Positions 12,107-24,571 of a stretch of 64,000 nucleotides of DNA are shown here, piece by piece. The stretch covers positions 72,280 to 136,279 of the forward strand of contig NW_006767443.1 in assembly GCF_000264995.1 (NCBI RefSeq), in the 5' to 3' direction. The notes under the pieces are model-generated. The model had not been told where the DNA came from and did no database searches. It saw only the letters and a list, made by a program, of their open reading frames with translations. Each line of letters opens with the position of its first letter. Positions within the stretch are counted from its first letter, which is position 1. The DNA is from Punctularia strigosozonata HHB-11173 SS5 (Eukaryota > Basidiomycota > Agaricomycetes > Corticiales > Punctulariaceae). Made by a program: the position numbers and the translations under genes.

Positions 12107-14369
12107 ATGTTGTCCGGCACCGGAGTCGTGGTCTTGCTGGCCTTCGTCACGTATCTGCTCAAACGGCTTCTTGCGCGATCGTCTTCAGCGCCTCTGCCTC
12201 CTGGACCCAAGGGGCTGCCTTTCATAGGAAATCTCTTCGATTTGCCGAAGGACCATGAATGGGAGACGTTTACACGCTGGGGGAAAGAGTTCGGTGAATA
12301 CCCAAAAATACCCCATATACGATCTCAAACTAATGTGCCTTGCATTGGTAAGGCGACTTGACCATGGTTAAAGCGCTTGGAACGAATATGTTGGTCATCA
12401 ACTCATCCAAGATCGCGGTCGAGCTGCTAGGTGATTTGTGGACTGTGGACTGGTGGCGTGTAATGCAGACACGACTGAGCCCACGCGTGCAGAAAAAAAG
12501 TCAAACATTTATAGCGATCGCCCATCCATGAAAATGGCATGCGACCTCATCGGACACAATGAACACTCCATATTCAGCCCGTACAACGATCGACTGAGGC
12601 TGTTCCGGAAAATGTTTCATGGTCCGTGTTCTCCCTGCATGTTCTGACATTACCGGTCATCATCCAATGCGATCAATCAATCATCCCTAAACGCAGGTGC
12701 GCTTGCGGGGAAGGAGAACCTGGACTCTCAAGCACCTATTGAGGAACATGAGACCCACCGATTTCTGTATCGCCTCTCACGTAGTCCGGACAACTTGCGA
12801 GAGGAACTACGCAGGTGAGTGGGTTTACAGCCCGTGCTTTTCGCGGTCTCATCTATAAGTATGTCTGTCCAGGTTGGCCGGTGCCATTATCGTCAAGATA
12901 TCCCATGGATACGAGCTCGTCCCAGTGGGAGACGACCCCATGATCGACCTGGTGGAGCGCGTTATGGCCGAGTTCGGGGACGTGACTACCCCCGGGCATT
13001 ATGTGGTGGACATAATGCCCTGGCGTAAGTTGATACGCACATCGACTATCAGGCTAGCCGGGCTTATTTGTGATATAGTCGCATATCTTCCCGGGTGGCT
13101 GCCGGGTATGGGATTTAAGAAGGTCGCGGTCGAGATGCGCAAGACTCTGTACGACGGGAAGAACATGCCAGTCGCCTTTGTGAAGGACCGAATGGTAGGG
13201 AGATGACGAGCGAAGGAAATATCTCTCGGAAAACCTATCGCTTATCATATGCTCGTAGGCTCAGGGAACGGCGATACCGTGCTTTACTTCGAGATGTCTT
13301 GAACAGATTGCCGAGGGAATGGCCCCGTACGACGAGGACATGGTGGGATGGGCAGGAATCAATCTATACGGAGGCGAGTGTATATAATGTCGATCTCGGC
13401 GCTCTGCTGACTCTCTCGCACTCTACAAATAGGTGGTGCGGACACGGTAAGCTTCGCATTTTCATTGGCAAAGTGGATTATGGACGAATGCACCACCTTC
13501 GCAGACCGTTTCTGTCAGTGCCTCTCGCTGCTGTCAGCATCACGTTCTCGTAACTCATTGACGCGTACTGGCAGACCAATCATTCGTTCTTTCTTGCAAT
13601 GATGCTGCACCCCGACATCCAGAAGAAAGCGCAGGAGGAGCTTGATCGCGTCGTCGGACCAGATCGGCTGCCAACGTTGGCGGACCGAGAGCGCCTGCCC
13701 TACACAGATGCGCTCATGAAGGAGACGCTGAGGTGGCAAGTGGTAGCTCCCCAAGGTACCTTCAACGTTCACTGGGATTCAAGTACGATGCCGAGGCTGA
13801 TCGACATTGTGTAGCTCTCCCTCACGTGCTAAGAGAGGATGACATTCACAACGGTTTCTTCATCCCGAAGGGTACTATATGTATCCCGAATGTCTGGTAC
13901 GAGTCGACGTACTTTCAGTTGATGCACATTTGTGGGCTCAGTACGCTGCCCCACGTAGGGGTTTCCTCCACGATCCGGCTACGTACCGTGACCCCGAAAC
14001 CTTCGATCCATCTCGGTTCATTGAAGTAGAGGGAAAGCTTGCGGAGACCGATCCCCGCCTTTTCTGCTTCGGTTTCGGTCGTAGAATCTGCCCAGGTTCG
14101 GGCTACTGCCTTCATCCCTCCTGGCTCCGCTGAGAGATTGATTTCTTACAGGTCGTCAACTGGCGGATTCGACCGTTTTCCTCCAATGCGCAATGTCCCT
14201 CGCCGTTTTCGATATCAGTAAACCCCTGGACAACTCGGGTAATGTCGTCGAGCCCGTGGTGGATCGCACGAGCGGGATTATCACCCATCCTACACCTTTC
14301 CCGTGCACGATCAAGCCCCGTTCAGCACGGGCTGCGGCGCTGATCCGGTCTTTCGAGGATGCTCAGTGA
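12107..14369 (+). CDS. Cytochrome P450 monooxygenase (gene 1, apparently intact)
   Basis: A multi-exon class II P450 of the large basidiomycete radiation. It starts with a membrane anchor (MLSGTGVVVLLAFVTYLLKR), then the proline hinge PPGPKGLPFIGNL, an I-helix with GGADT followed by a second Thr, the K-helix ExxR (KETLRW), the PERF-like block (ETFDPSRF) and the haem loop FGFGRRICPG. About 500 residues after splicing; every join I tested keeps frame (FG/GDLTMVKAL, ELL/EKKSNIYSDRP, RR/LAGAIIVK, MPWL/AYLPGW, DRM/AQGTAIP, APQ/ALPHVLRED, NVW/GFLHDP, CPG/RQLADS). The intron at 13374-13432, inside the I-helix glycine run, needs a GC donor (G/GCGAGT). The substrate is unknown. A broken paralogue lies 8 kb downstream. 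P450 subfamily not assigned. Confidence 0.9.
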
Positions 14370-14934
14370 CGTGAGGTTCATTCAAAACTTATACACCACG
14401 AGTCCAGAGCTGTTTGGGGCTTTTGAACTTGTTATAGCTTGTATATTGAACCTTGCGATGTCGTTTGTAGCAAGAGCACCATGATGTGGATATTAATGTT
14501 AAGCATGAATACGCTCGAGATCTATTGATCAAGGTTGAACACACGGTACGAGTGTCCGAGTGTCCAGCAAGTGTGGGAATGATAGCAACACTTATGTACA
14601 TGTAAATCCTTGTTCCCCTTCCGCCACCTTGCCGCATTCAACTCCACTTCAACCGAGTTTTTTGGCATGCTCCAGACCTATTGTTCAGGGCTACAGCACC
14701 TAGCATAGATATTTCTTTTCAACGTTACAACTTTCCAGAACGTGGCTAAGCGGTGATTGGCGGGCCGTCGTCGGTAACCGGTCTATTCAAGCGCGCGGCG
14801 TAAACGTACGTTACTGATCCACACCTCCGCCCATTTCACCCAAACCCCTCTTAGCAGACGCCGCCACCACCTGAAGTTCTTCGTTCATCTACGGTTTTGC
14901 TCATAACGAGCGTCTTTCGGTCGTCTCGCGCAAG
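14370..14934. other. Intergenic region upstream of Clr2
   Basis: Nothing recognisable. It contains the P450 3' flank and the Clr2 promoter; short frames on either strand lack family support. Confidence 0.4.
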
Positions 14935-17484
14935 ATGTCCGTCGCAAAGATGAAGAACACGCCTAAAGGGCGCAAGCTGCCGACGAATCCGCATTACCTC
15001 GAGTTCAAGCGTACCGATGGCTCCGAGCGCAACTGGCCGACGAACACGACCAAGACTGTCGATGCCGAGGGCAATGTGAACTATATGCGACCTATCCCAC
15101 TTGACGAGAGTGCATGCATTGGCTGGCGCTGCGGCATTGGTGCGGGTGTTGCTTTGCTCATGAAGCTGCCTGAGCTACCGGGTGAGTCGTGCGTGTACTT
15201 TACGTGTTGCTGCATAGGGATGACGGATCGCAGAGGGTCACGAGTACGTGCTCAAGAGTTGGCCGGCTGGCTACCAGATGTACGACCATAATAAGGGTCC
15301 GGAAAACCGACCCCGACACGACCCCTACCTCATTGGTACATCATCTAAGTCTCGGTTTTCTATGCTCTGACTGACGTGGGACTTCTTCAAGGATCTGTTC
15401 ATGCTGCTCGCTTTCGCTCCATCGCCGAGTTCGTCCCGCACGCCCTTTGGCTCATGACAGACCCGACGCTAGACCGGACCAACTGCCAGTGCAAGTACTG
15501 CGCCCGCAAGCCGCAACGTGAGATCTCGCAGGGCATGGGTCTCTCCTCCGCGCGCCCGGCATCCCAGTTCTCGTCCAAAGGGGGGCGCCCAAAACGGGAG
15601 GTGGCACAGAGGCCGCTCCCGTCTCCGGAACTGTACACGGCGGTGCGTCGGAGGCCAAAGGCCAAGAAGGTCAAGCTACTCCCCGGGCCGCAGGAGGTTA
15701 TCGTTCCCGAGCGCGTGAACGACGTGTATGCCGCATATCACAGCAAGGGCCGCCGCGTGCGACGCTGGTGCAGGGAGGGTGAACTTGTGTGGTGCGCGCT
15801 GGACCAGCCGATTGTGCTCCCGCCTGTGGGAGACCGCCAGGCGCAGTATATCACGCTGTGGCCTGCGATAGCGCGGGAATCGAAGGTCAAGGCACGGGCG
15901 GAACCGAAGGAGCCTAAGGCTGCGGACCCGGAGATGGTGGCAGGCATGGACCAGGCCGCGTCAACGCCAGCTTCGACGTCACGACCGGAGAAGCCGCATA
16001 CTGAGGACGAGGACGAGGACACGCCATGGACAACCGTTCAATGGGATGTGTACAGACTCAAGCTGCTCGGCTGCAACTACGAGTGGATCGTGGACTCAGC
16101 CAGAGTAGTGCCCTACCAGGCGTACTCCGTGCCGGACACAATACTTCAAGCGCTGCTCGACATCACCTCCTCTCAACCGCTTCCAGACGAGGCGAAGCTC
16201 GCGGAGTTCAGCCCGCTCCTCGATGACGACGGGAAACCGCCCGAGTTTGCGGACGCCGCCGTTCCATACTCGATCGCGCTTGAGATCGCGTCCGGGATTG
16301 CGCGCTACTTCGGCGGGACGGACGATTACGAGTGCCAGTACACGGAAGTGGTTCAGGCGCCGGCCGATCGGCGTGTTACTCAGACTGCGTCCGCGCCCCC
16401 GGCGGAGAGCTCGCTGAGCGCGGTGATGAACGCATCTGCCCAACACAACGCCGCCGGGCTCGCGGAGCCATCGAGCATCTCGGCGTTGGCGCCGACCCAG
16501 ACACAGGCGCAAGCTCCGCCGCTGACGCGGGCGGCCACGCAGCAGACTCGGACAGTGACGCAGACCCGGTTTCAGGGCCTGTGGTGGGGCGCGGAGCGTA
16601 TCTGGGCGGATGACTTCGTGCGTATCAAGTGCGACCGGAGCCAGGTCGCGCCGCGGGGGAGTGCGCACATCCTCCCGCCCGCGGGGCCGAGCCGGAGCAC
16701 ACGCGAGCGGATACGGCGCGAGCTGAACATGCAGGGGGTTGATGAGGAGGAAGGGATGCGTAAGTATGGCGCAAGCGGACGGGGCGTATTCATGCGCATC
16801 GACGGTATCTTCATGGTGGAGATCCCCCCGGCCGGGAAGGACCCCGCGCAGCGGTTGTGTAGGGTGTTCGGACAACTCTATGAACTCGTGGAGGACGACT
16901 GGGAGGAGCCTGGCTCGGAGAAGGCTACGGCCGAGGGGGCTCAAAGGGACGGCGCAGAGATGGGCAAAGGCAAGGAGAAGGAGAAGGAGAATGACCCTCT
17001 CCCGGCAGATCCAGCAGGATCGAAGTCGGCGGGTGCATCGCCCTCGCCCACCGAGCGGCCAGCGATCACGGAACCAAATCCGCTCCCGCCCTCGCCGGTG
17101 GGATACAAGTTTCGCGCCATTGTGAAGCCAGGGCACGACGTGGTGCTCGCCGTTGAGCTCATCGCGGGGCGGTATTATCCCGGGTTGCTGCAGCATCCGC
17201 TGGTTCAGCCGGAGGTTTTGCGCTCGCTCCGCAACAATACGCCGGCAGATGCGCAGCATCTGTGGTCGCAGGAGGGACTTGCGTCGGGCGTGCACAGTGC
17301 GATGGAGCCGTGGAAGCCATCTGTGTCGCGGTATACGATGATGCGCGAGGCGGAGTCCGACGCACGGAAAGAGCTTTTCATATATTGGCGGCGTTTGCAC
17401 GTCGAGCGCCAGGTTGCGATCGCGAACAGCGGGGGGACCGGCGCGGCGAAGGGGGATGAGGATGTGGTGATGGCCGATCCATGA
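14935..17484 (+). CDS. clr2: Cryptic loci regulator 2 (Clr2)-domain silencing protein
   Basis: Three exons with introns at about 15181-15231 and 15341-15391, giving a protein of about 800 residues. The N-terminal Clr2 domain includes PTNPHYLEFKRTDGSERNW, a link through LPELP to EGHEYVLKSWPAGYQMYDH, then GPENRPRHDPYLIGSVHAAR, RFRSIAEFVPHALWL and the Cys pair CQCKYC. The large last exon has the second Clr2 region: a BAH-like stretch, then WWGAERIWADDFVRIK and GVFMRIDGIFMVE. In fission yeast Clr2 is a structural subunit of the SHREC complex, linking histone deacetylase Clr3 and remodeller Mit1 for heterochromatic silencing. Acidic, Pro-rich linkers and a Lys-Glu run separate the domains. With RXT3 this gives two predicted deacetylase-complex subunits within 15 kb. 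Confidence 0.8.
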
Positions 17485-17946
17485 TGATGAGGTGCTCTGC
17501 ATATCATCATAGACAATTGCTTTTCTGCTTTTCGTTTACTCTTGTAGTTTGTTGCTCGTTTCGTCTACCTAATATACGTACCATACGAAATAGCCTACAT
17601 GTATTGATGGTAATGCACCCGAGCGAATATCACGCTGTGGCTGAGCCCGGTCGCTGCTTCCGCCACGACTGTCCACCGTCAAGAGCGACTGGCTCCAAGA
17701 TATTTCCAGGGCAGACGCATCAGAGGATCCGCTGGCCATATCGGCAATATACCCTCCTCTTGCACAGAGCAGCGTCCCGGCGGATCCTCCTCTTACTTCA
17801 ATTTCGCCCTCGTTACGAATTCTCGCCACCAACTTGGTTCCAACTGATCGTGTCACTGAGCCACTCACGCCAACTTCAAGTGGACCATAAACCCTCGCTG
17901 TCTACTCTATCTCATCGCTTTCTCTCATTTGGTTCTAGCTATCGTC
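17485..17946. other. Intergenic region between Clr2 and the KAR9-like gene
   Basis: No supported gene. The last 100 bases are pyrimidine-rich, as expected for a fungal promoter or 5' leader. Confidence 0.4.
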
Positions 17947-20871
17947 ATGGTTTCGCTCAGTAGCTCGTCGTCCCGCGACAGCCTCCACTCAGCCGTCTCT
18001 AATCCGGCGCCTAATCGGTCCGCGCCCCCCTCGCCCTCGCCATCGTCCTCGAGCGAGTCCTCGGGCTCGCTCCACGAATTCGGCAAGTTTGATGATGGTG
18101 AGCATTGCCCGCCGCCTGTTCGGTCGTAAGACGTGCTTGCTGACGCGTCCGTGTGCGCGGGCAACGTAGAGAACGTCACTATTACCGCGAACCGTATCGG
18201 CGCGCTCTCCCTAAACCGGCAAGTGGAGAAATCACGGAGTCAGGAGTGAGTCCTGCCTATGTACGCAATATGACAGGGTTCTTATCTTCCGCGTGCTCGC
18301 TCGTAGAGATATCAGGCTTCTCGCTATATCCACTCATATTACCGAACTATCGTACAGTATATCCGATATTCAGACCCGTATCTTTGGTGCGCTCTCCCTC
18401 CCACTAACGTGTATGAATACTCCTGTTTCCTAACCCCATGTTGCCCAATGTGCAGAGATTCAAGAATTGCGACATCAATCCCAAGCGACCAGCAGCGACG
18501 CGTCTGGTGCTACCAATGTGATCGACCATTCGCTCAATTCCCTTGATGAGCGCCTCAAGGCAGTCGCGGATGGGATCAAGGCCGTCACCGACTCTGTCGA
18601 GCCACTTCTCCAATCAGACAAGACCCCAACCCAGGCGCACACCGAATCAAGCAGCGAAGAGGCTGCAATATGCCGCAAACATGCGGCTCTACTGGCAGAC
18701 TGGGAATCGGTGCAGAAGGAGAGCGACATGCTGAGGGAGGAGTTAAGAGAGGACAAGTGGCTGACGGTGTTCAGGACCGTCACGGAGCAGGCGGATGGGA
18801 TGATGGCTAGCTTAGAGAAGGCGGTGAATCGATGTCAGGTTTGTCTCTTCTCACTGTTACCGTTTCCGCCATCTTATTGACATGTTCTGCAGGAGTTCAT
18901 TGACCAGGTGCAGCAGAGGGACGACTGGATGTCGAGGAGCTCGAGTTCGTCAAGCGTCAGGTCGGACAAGTCGCCTATTAACTTCGAAGTTTTCACATCA
19001 CTCAGCGAGTCGTTTGAGGCAAAGAAGAAGTACGTCAGGCGGCCTCTCGAGCTAGCCCACGCCTAATTTCGCTATCACTCAAGGCACTACATGCCCGCCA
19101 CCTCAAAAGTCCTTTCTATCCTCGACAAGGGCGTGCAAGACCGTGTCACCAAGAACGGGGAATGTCTTCGCCGGCACGCGGAATCCACGCAAAGGTGGAA
19201 GAACCTGAAGGCTCGCATCGGACGCACGGAGGCAGAGATGGAGTATGTTCGCAAGCTGCTGCTTAGCAGCGACCTCGCCCCAAGTGAGGCGGGTTCAAGC
19301 GCATCGGGTACGACCGCCGCATCGAAGCGGAATGGGTACCTCGCCACACCTCCATCTGCGGGGCCCTCGGACAGGCATGGTCCGCTGAGCGGGACGATCT
19401 CGCCCTTCCGCAAGCTCGCACGCAAACTCAAAGGAGGTGGTCCCAAATCACCGATCGGGCCTCCGATCACGCCAGTAATGCCCGGCAGGATCTCCCGCGA
19501 GCCGTCTTCCGAGCCCGTGCGCACCCTCCGCCACCGCAGTACCATCTTTGGACTGCGCAAGGAACCACCTTTACCCGCGACCGTCGACCGGCCAACCCAC
19601 AAGTACTCGCAGTCGCTCGAACCTGACCTTTCGCCTAGTCACCGATTCGCGCCGGACGCTGGCCGAACACTCAAGAGCCGCCCGGACTGGAACGCGTCCA
19701 CCAAGGTCGAACCCCCGGATCCTTCGGGGACCGTACGGCTGAGCCCCGCCCGGAAACCACACGTGGGTCCGCCACCTGTTCAGTACAAACGGAGCTCGTC
19801 GCGAAGCTCTATGGCGAGTTCGCGGCCCTGGTCACCGATCACGTCGTCGGCCAGCACCGCGCCGTCATCGGGTCCGCCGCCTATGCCGAACTTCAGAACG
19901 CCGTCGCGGCCGTCCTCGCGCGCGACGAGCACCCGCCCGTCGAGCCGGATGGCTAGCATGCCCGCTCTCCCGCCCATACCCGTAACGCCCCGCTCGCGCC
20001 CGAGGACGCCGAGCAATATACCCGAACCCAAGCACTGGCGGAGTATGTCGCAGCGCTCGCCTGGAGGCATGACCGACGACCGCCCCTTCTCCCCTGCCTT
20101 CTCCGTATCCGCCGCGAGCGGGATATCCTCCGCCTATCGTCCTGAGACGCCTGGTGGTACCCTGCTTCCCGCTCCGCGGCCGCCTAGCCGTTCCATGATA
20201 CCCATTCCTACTTTTCAACTACAATCTGCGTCCAGGCCCGGTTCGGCAATGTCGAATTACGGCGGGCGCCCCGACACGAGCATGTCGTTCAGTCGCTCAC
20301 CGGACCACCGGGTCCGCCCAAGGATCTCTGATTTGCCTTCGGGTCATCACAACACCTTCGCCGATGCGAGGGCGACGCCGCGACCGTCGTTGATGAAGAG
20401 CCTCCCCCCGTCGAGCTTCAAGGATTCCGCCAGCCCTCGCAGCCCAGGCGTCGTCTCGCGCCCCGGCTCGCGCGCGGGAGCATACACTCCTGCACTCGAA
20501 GGCGAACCAATGTATCCTTACACGCCAAACCCCAGAGACCCCCTGGACACCGAAGTCGCAAACGTGGTAAACTCAATCGCCCACGGATTCGTGGTGGAGA
20601 GGGTGGACCCGCCGATGACGAAGGCGCCCCGGGAGAACGAGGAGATCAAGGCGCAGTACGCGTTTTCGAACGCGCTGGGCAGGAAGGTGATCAACTGCAA
20701 GCTAACGACGATGGCGCGGCCGACGGCAAGCGGCAGGACCCACAAGGTAATGTGCCGCGTTGGGGGAGGTGAGTGTTGTAGCGCTGCGTCGTGGAAACGA
20801 TCGTCTTACCTGCTTGTTCAGGCTGGCAGGATCTTCGCGTGTATGTCGTGAATCGGCAGGCAGCGTTATAG
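17947..20871 (+). CDS. KAR9: KAR9-like protein with C-terminal GAR (GAS2) domain
   Basis: Multi-exon gene starting MVSLSSSSSRDSLHSAVSN. A small exon at about 18170-18249 encodes ENVTITANRIGALSLNRQVE; the exact splice linking it to the coiled-coil exon at about 18455 is uncertain. The coiled-coil part (LNSLDERLKAVADGIKAV to VLSILDKGVQDRV) fits the Kar9 N-terminal domain. A Ser/Pro/Arg-rich disordered stretch of about 350 residues follows. The C terminus has the GAR/GAS2 signature AYAFSNALGRKVINCKL-type block (here QYAFSNALGRKVINCKLTTM), then KVMCRVGGGWQDLRVYVVNR across an intron at about 20770-20821. Kar9 links microtubule plus-ends (Bim1/EB1) to actin-myosin transport to place the spindle and nuclei; GAR domains bind microtubules. 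Such a role in dikaryotic nuclear positioning is inference. Confidence 0.75.
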
Positions 20872-21449
20872 ATTTGGCAGCATGGGTGATAGCTGAGTAT
20901 ACCGTATATCATCGCTAAGAAGTGGATGGCCGGGTTACCCATTTGTATTGATAGACGTTCACGATCGTCACGCCACAGAATACTATGCGGGCCTTTCTCG
21001 GGTGTAAACCCCACACAATGCAAGTCGTGGCTGACTCGGATTTGCCTGCGATAAAGTTCGATGCGCGCGCGCCACGGTTATCCTCAATCAGACTAGAAAC
21101 CTTCAGCCTGATTACCGCGAAGGAGCGGTGCAATGATTCACGCCAAGGCCAAGAATGCTGCTAGAAGACTATGCTGAACAGACTCGACCACAGATATCCA
21201 CAGATACAGGACACATTCAGGGTGACAACTTGTACCTAGACAGCCCAAATGAAGAGCCCGAGGGTCGCGCAACCGTGTGCTGAAATGGTGAGTAGACGGT
21301 CTCTGTTCTGGGTCAACCTCGCGAGGCCCTCCCAAAGCGGAGAAGGTTCAACTACTCGCACCCTGACCTTTGTAAGCGTTTGATGCTAATCGGAGAATGT
21401 GCCGGCCTTCGAGTCTACCTTGACTCCTTCAGCCCTTTTGGGCTCACGG
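20872..21449. other. Intergenic region before the P450 pseudogene
   Basis: I see no gene. The short minus-strand frames at 20691-21133 partly overlap the KAR9-like last exons and have no family match. Confidence 0.4.
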
Positions 21450-23676
21450 CGTGTTTCTATCCTCTCCCCACGATATTCTTGTGGCCTTCCTGCTCGCTCT
21501 GTTCGTGCACCTTCTCGTCAGATGGCGTTATGACACGCCTTCTTCCACCCGGTCCCAGGGGTGTGCCTATTATCGGGAACCTTCTCAATCTGCCGAAGGA
21601 ATATGAGCGGGAGACGTTCACTCAGTGGGGTAGAGAGTTCGGTACGGTCTCCAATAGTCGTGCCTTGGAGCGCGGAATGGACTGACACTCATGTGCTTAC
21701 TTATTACAGGCAACTTCACCATGGTGAAAGCCCTCGGGACGAATATGCTGATTATTAATCACTCGCGAGTGGTCGTCGACGTGTTCGGTGCGCTGCATAC
21801 CAACCGGTCACTGCGGAACCTTTCTGACTGTTTGTTACAGGAAAGAAATCGAATATTGACAACGACCGCCCCTGGATGAAGATGGTCTGTGATCTCGTGG
21901 GGTATTGCATTCGCAGTCCGTATATTGATCGGCTGAGGATGTTTAGGAAACTATTCCGCAGTTTCTTTCTCGTCTTCCCTTACTCTTTCCCATCCTTACC
22001 TCACTTGCCCCGCTGCTATATCAGGCCAGGAGAACGTCAACACCCAAGTGACGATCCAGGAATGCGAGACGCGCCGATTTCTCTTACGCGTGCTTATAAC
22101 GCCGACAACCTTATAGCGAGATACACAGGCGAGATACCCCTGGAAAGAGGCTCGGTTTGATTCTCACGTGCAGTTTAGCGCTCACACATAGAAGTTTAGG
22201 TCTGCTGGCGTGATAATGGTCGAAATCTGCAACGGCAACGAGGTTGGAGAGGGGGAGTATCCCGTTGTAGCCCTGATGGAACGCGTCAGTGCAGATTTCG
22301 GCTCCGTAACGGCACCTGGGCATCATGTAGTTGATATCATGCCCTGGCGTGAGTTTTGGCATCGCGTCTCGTGGCCATCCACCCAGACACTGACAATTGA
22401 TTTCATATTATAGTCGCCTATCTGCCTGGATGGATGCCCGGTATGGGGTTCAAGAGGATCGCGGCCGAGATGCGGAAGACGTTGTCAGAGGGGAAGAATA
22501 TGCCCGTCGCCTTACGTCAAAGAGCGGATGGTATGTCGGCTATCAACTTTCCTGGGATAGCTTGCCATGCTAACCAAATCCACCAACTTGAGGCTCAAGG
22601 GAAAGTTCTGCCTGGTTTTACTTCGAACTGCCTCAAAGAGATTACCGAGGGAGTTGTCACATATGATGAGGATATGGTGGGGTGGGCTTGCGTAAACGTT
22701 CACGGAGGCAATCGTAGAACCCCATGTGAAGTGCAATTGCTTACTGATAGTCCGTCCCTATCAGGTGGTATCGACACGGTGAGCTGCACATCCAAGTCTC
22801 ACCGGTCATCATGACGATAGGTTGCTGGAATTTAGACTTGAGCTGTCAATGATCCTTCGTCGTCAGGAGAACTTTTAACATTCAGAAATAGGCAAACTAT
22901 TCGTTCTTTCTGGCGATGACACTGTACCCTGACGTGCGAAAAAATCAGCGCAGGGAGAGATCGACCGCATCATCGGTCACGAACGACTTCCGGGGTTGGC
23001 GGACAGACAACACTCGCCCGACATAGACGCGCTCGTGCAAGAAGTGCTAAGGTGGCAAGTAGTCGCGCCGCGAGGTACAGTGTAACCCATATGTCGTGTT
23101 TTCTATTTTAGTTGAACATCTGGCGCAGGTCTACGGCATATTAACACAAGAGGATGGCATTCAGAATGGCAATCTAATCCCAAAGGGTACGCCATGTATA
23201 GCGACTGAGTATGTGGATGATGCTCCCTCGTGCTATGGTCTGGAAGGCTCACGTCAGTGTCCCTCGCAGGGGTTTTCTCCACGATTCGTGCACGTATCGC
23301 GACCCAATGACGTTTGATCAATCTCGATTCCTCGAAAAACCTGGGAGGTCGGCTGAGCCTGACCCACGCCAGCTTTGCTTCGGATTCGGTCGTCGAGTAT
23401 GCCCAGGTACGACTGTGGTCATCACAGTATTTCAAGCGCATCTGATAGCTGTCCACAGGCCGTCAGCTCGGAGACGCGTCGGTGTTTGTTCTGTGTGCGA
23501 TGTCGCTAGCGGTGTTCGACATCAGCAAGACGTTGGACGAGCATGGGAACACTGTTGAGCCGGTGGTGGATTGGACCAGCGGGATCATCAACCATCCAAA
23601 GCCCTTTAGGTGTGCTGTAAAGCCTAGGACTTCGCGTGCCGAGGCGCTCATTGGAATGATGGACGGTGGTTACTGA
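21450..23676 (+). pseudogene. Cytochrome P450 (gene 2), decayed paralogue of gene 1
   Basis: The same exon-intron layout as P450 gene 1 can be followed end to end: LPPGPRGVPIIGNLLNLPKE, NFTMVKALGTNMLIIN, SNIDNDRPWMKM, DYDEDMVGW-type I-helix block, QEVLRW (ExxR), FGFGRRVCPG and a near-identical C terminus (DISKTLDEHGNTVEPVVDW). Three reading-frame breaks are visible against gene 1. The membrane anchor (VAFLLALFVHLLVRWRYDT, about 21480-21530) is out of frame with the PPGP hinge and lacks an ATG. The segment after RFLLR (about 22085) shifts frame. Two extra bases after DVRK (about 22945) shift it again. The haem loop and ExxR are kept, which suggests fairly recent loss. A GC donor intron (22708-22764) sits at the same place as in gene 1. 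Confidence 0.8.
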
Positions 23677-24209
23677 GATGCGACATGATATACCGTATTT
23701 TCTCGAATGCGTGCCATCGCGTTTTTCCGCTAAAGAATGCTCGAACGTTGGGGCTGTAGCTTGGCCAGAAAATCGTTAAGCTGCGCTTTCGCTAGGCAAA
23801 AACAGGAAGGCTCCCTTATCAAACCTCATACTGTGTGCTTTTTACTGTTGGGTTCTTAACCCGCCGGTGACACATACAACTTCAACGATACCGGCGCGGT
23901 AGTTGAAGAATATTAGTGTCCAGTTAACGTTAACGTTGTATTGTCACGGTTCTCGGCCAATTCGCCGATGTGCACGATGAGTACACACGGACTCTGAGCA
24001 CAAAGAAAACGAGGCGGGCTAAGGACTCAACTTGATGCATGCTGATCATCCTTGCCCATGCAGCGGCGTTGGCCATCTTCAGCCGCGGCCAAGTCCAGTG
24101 CGACCCCGACAACCCTTTGAAGTTCCCACGCGAGCCGCCACCCGGAATCCTCCCCCTCGCGCCGTTTGGCTGTCAGTATCAACCACCACTCCGTCCATCG
24201 ACCGTAGCC
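23677..24209. other. Intergenic region upstream of COX9
   Basis: AT-richer than its surroundings. I see no coding support; it contains the pseudogene 3' flank and the COX9 promoter. Confidence 0.4.
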
Positions 24210-24571
24210 ATGGCCATCGCTCCTATCACTGGAAAACTCAGAAAGAGGTTCTGGCTTGACCTAACCTGCGGCCTTGGCCTCGGTGTTTCCGCCGGTTACG
24301 CTTTCTGGTGCGTATCCACTAGCCGGCGTCCCGCTGATATGTACCAATGTGCTGACTACATACCCTCAATGCAGGTACGGTGTTCACCTGAAGCATGGCA
24401 AGTATCAAACTTGTTTCCATTCGCAATGCTTTCGTGGTGGTCGTACATTAGCGCCGCCCCAAACATCCAGGACAATGCAGCTCGATGCTGACTCTTTTTC
24501 GCTTCACAGTTCAGCGCCAGGAGGAGTTCTACCTCAAGCTCGAGAAGGCTCGCCAAGCGGAGGCGGCATGA
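24210..24571 (+). CDS. COX9: Cytochrome c oxidase subunit 7A-type (Cox9)
   Basis: A 60-residue protein from three exons: 24210 to about 24307, about 24374-24397, and 24510-24571. It reads MAIAPITGKLRKRFWLDLTC, then GLGLGVSAGYAFWYGVHL, then QRQEEFYLKLEKARQAEAA. Length, a single transmembrane helix (residues about 15-33) and the charged C-terminal tail match fungal Cox9, a nuclear-encoded subunit of respiratory complex IV in the inner mitochondrial membrane. Yeast Cox9 has 59 residues. The second intron (24398-24509) must use a GC donor (G/GCAAGT); the nearest GT puts the third exon out of frame. The gene is convergent with PMT4, 412 bp apart. Confidence 0.85.

Noticed and set aside
14735-14800. 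Short stretch vaguely like a tRNA arm before Clr2
   Set aside because: No complete cloverleaf, no anticodon arm and no clear B box; not supported.
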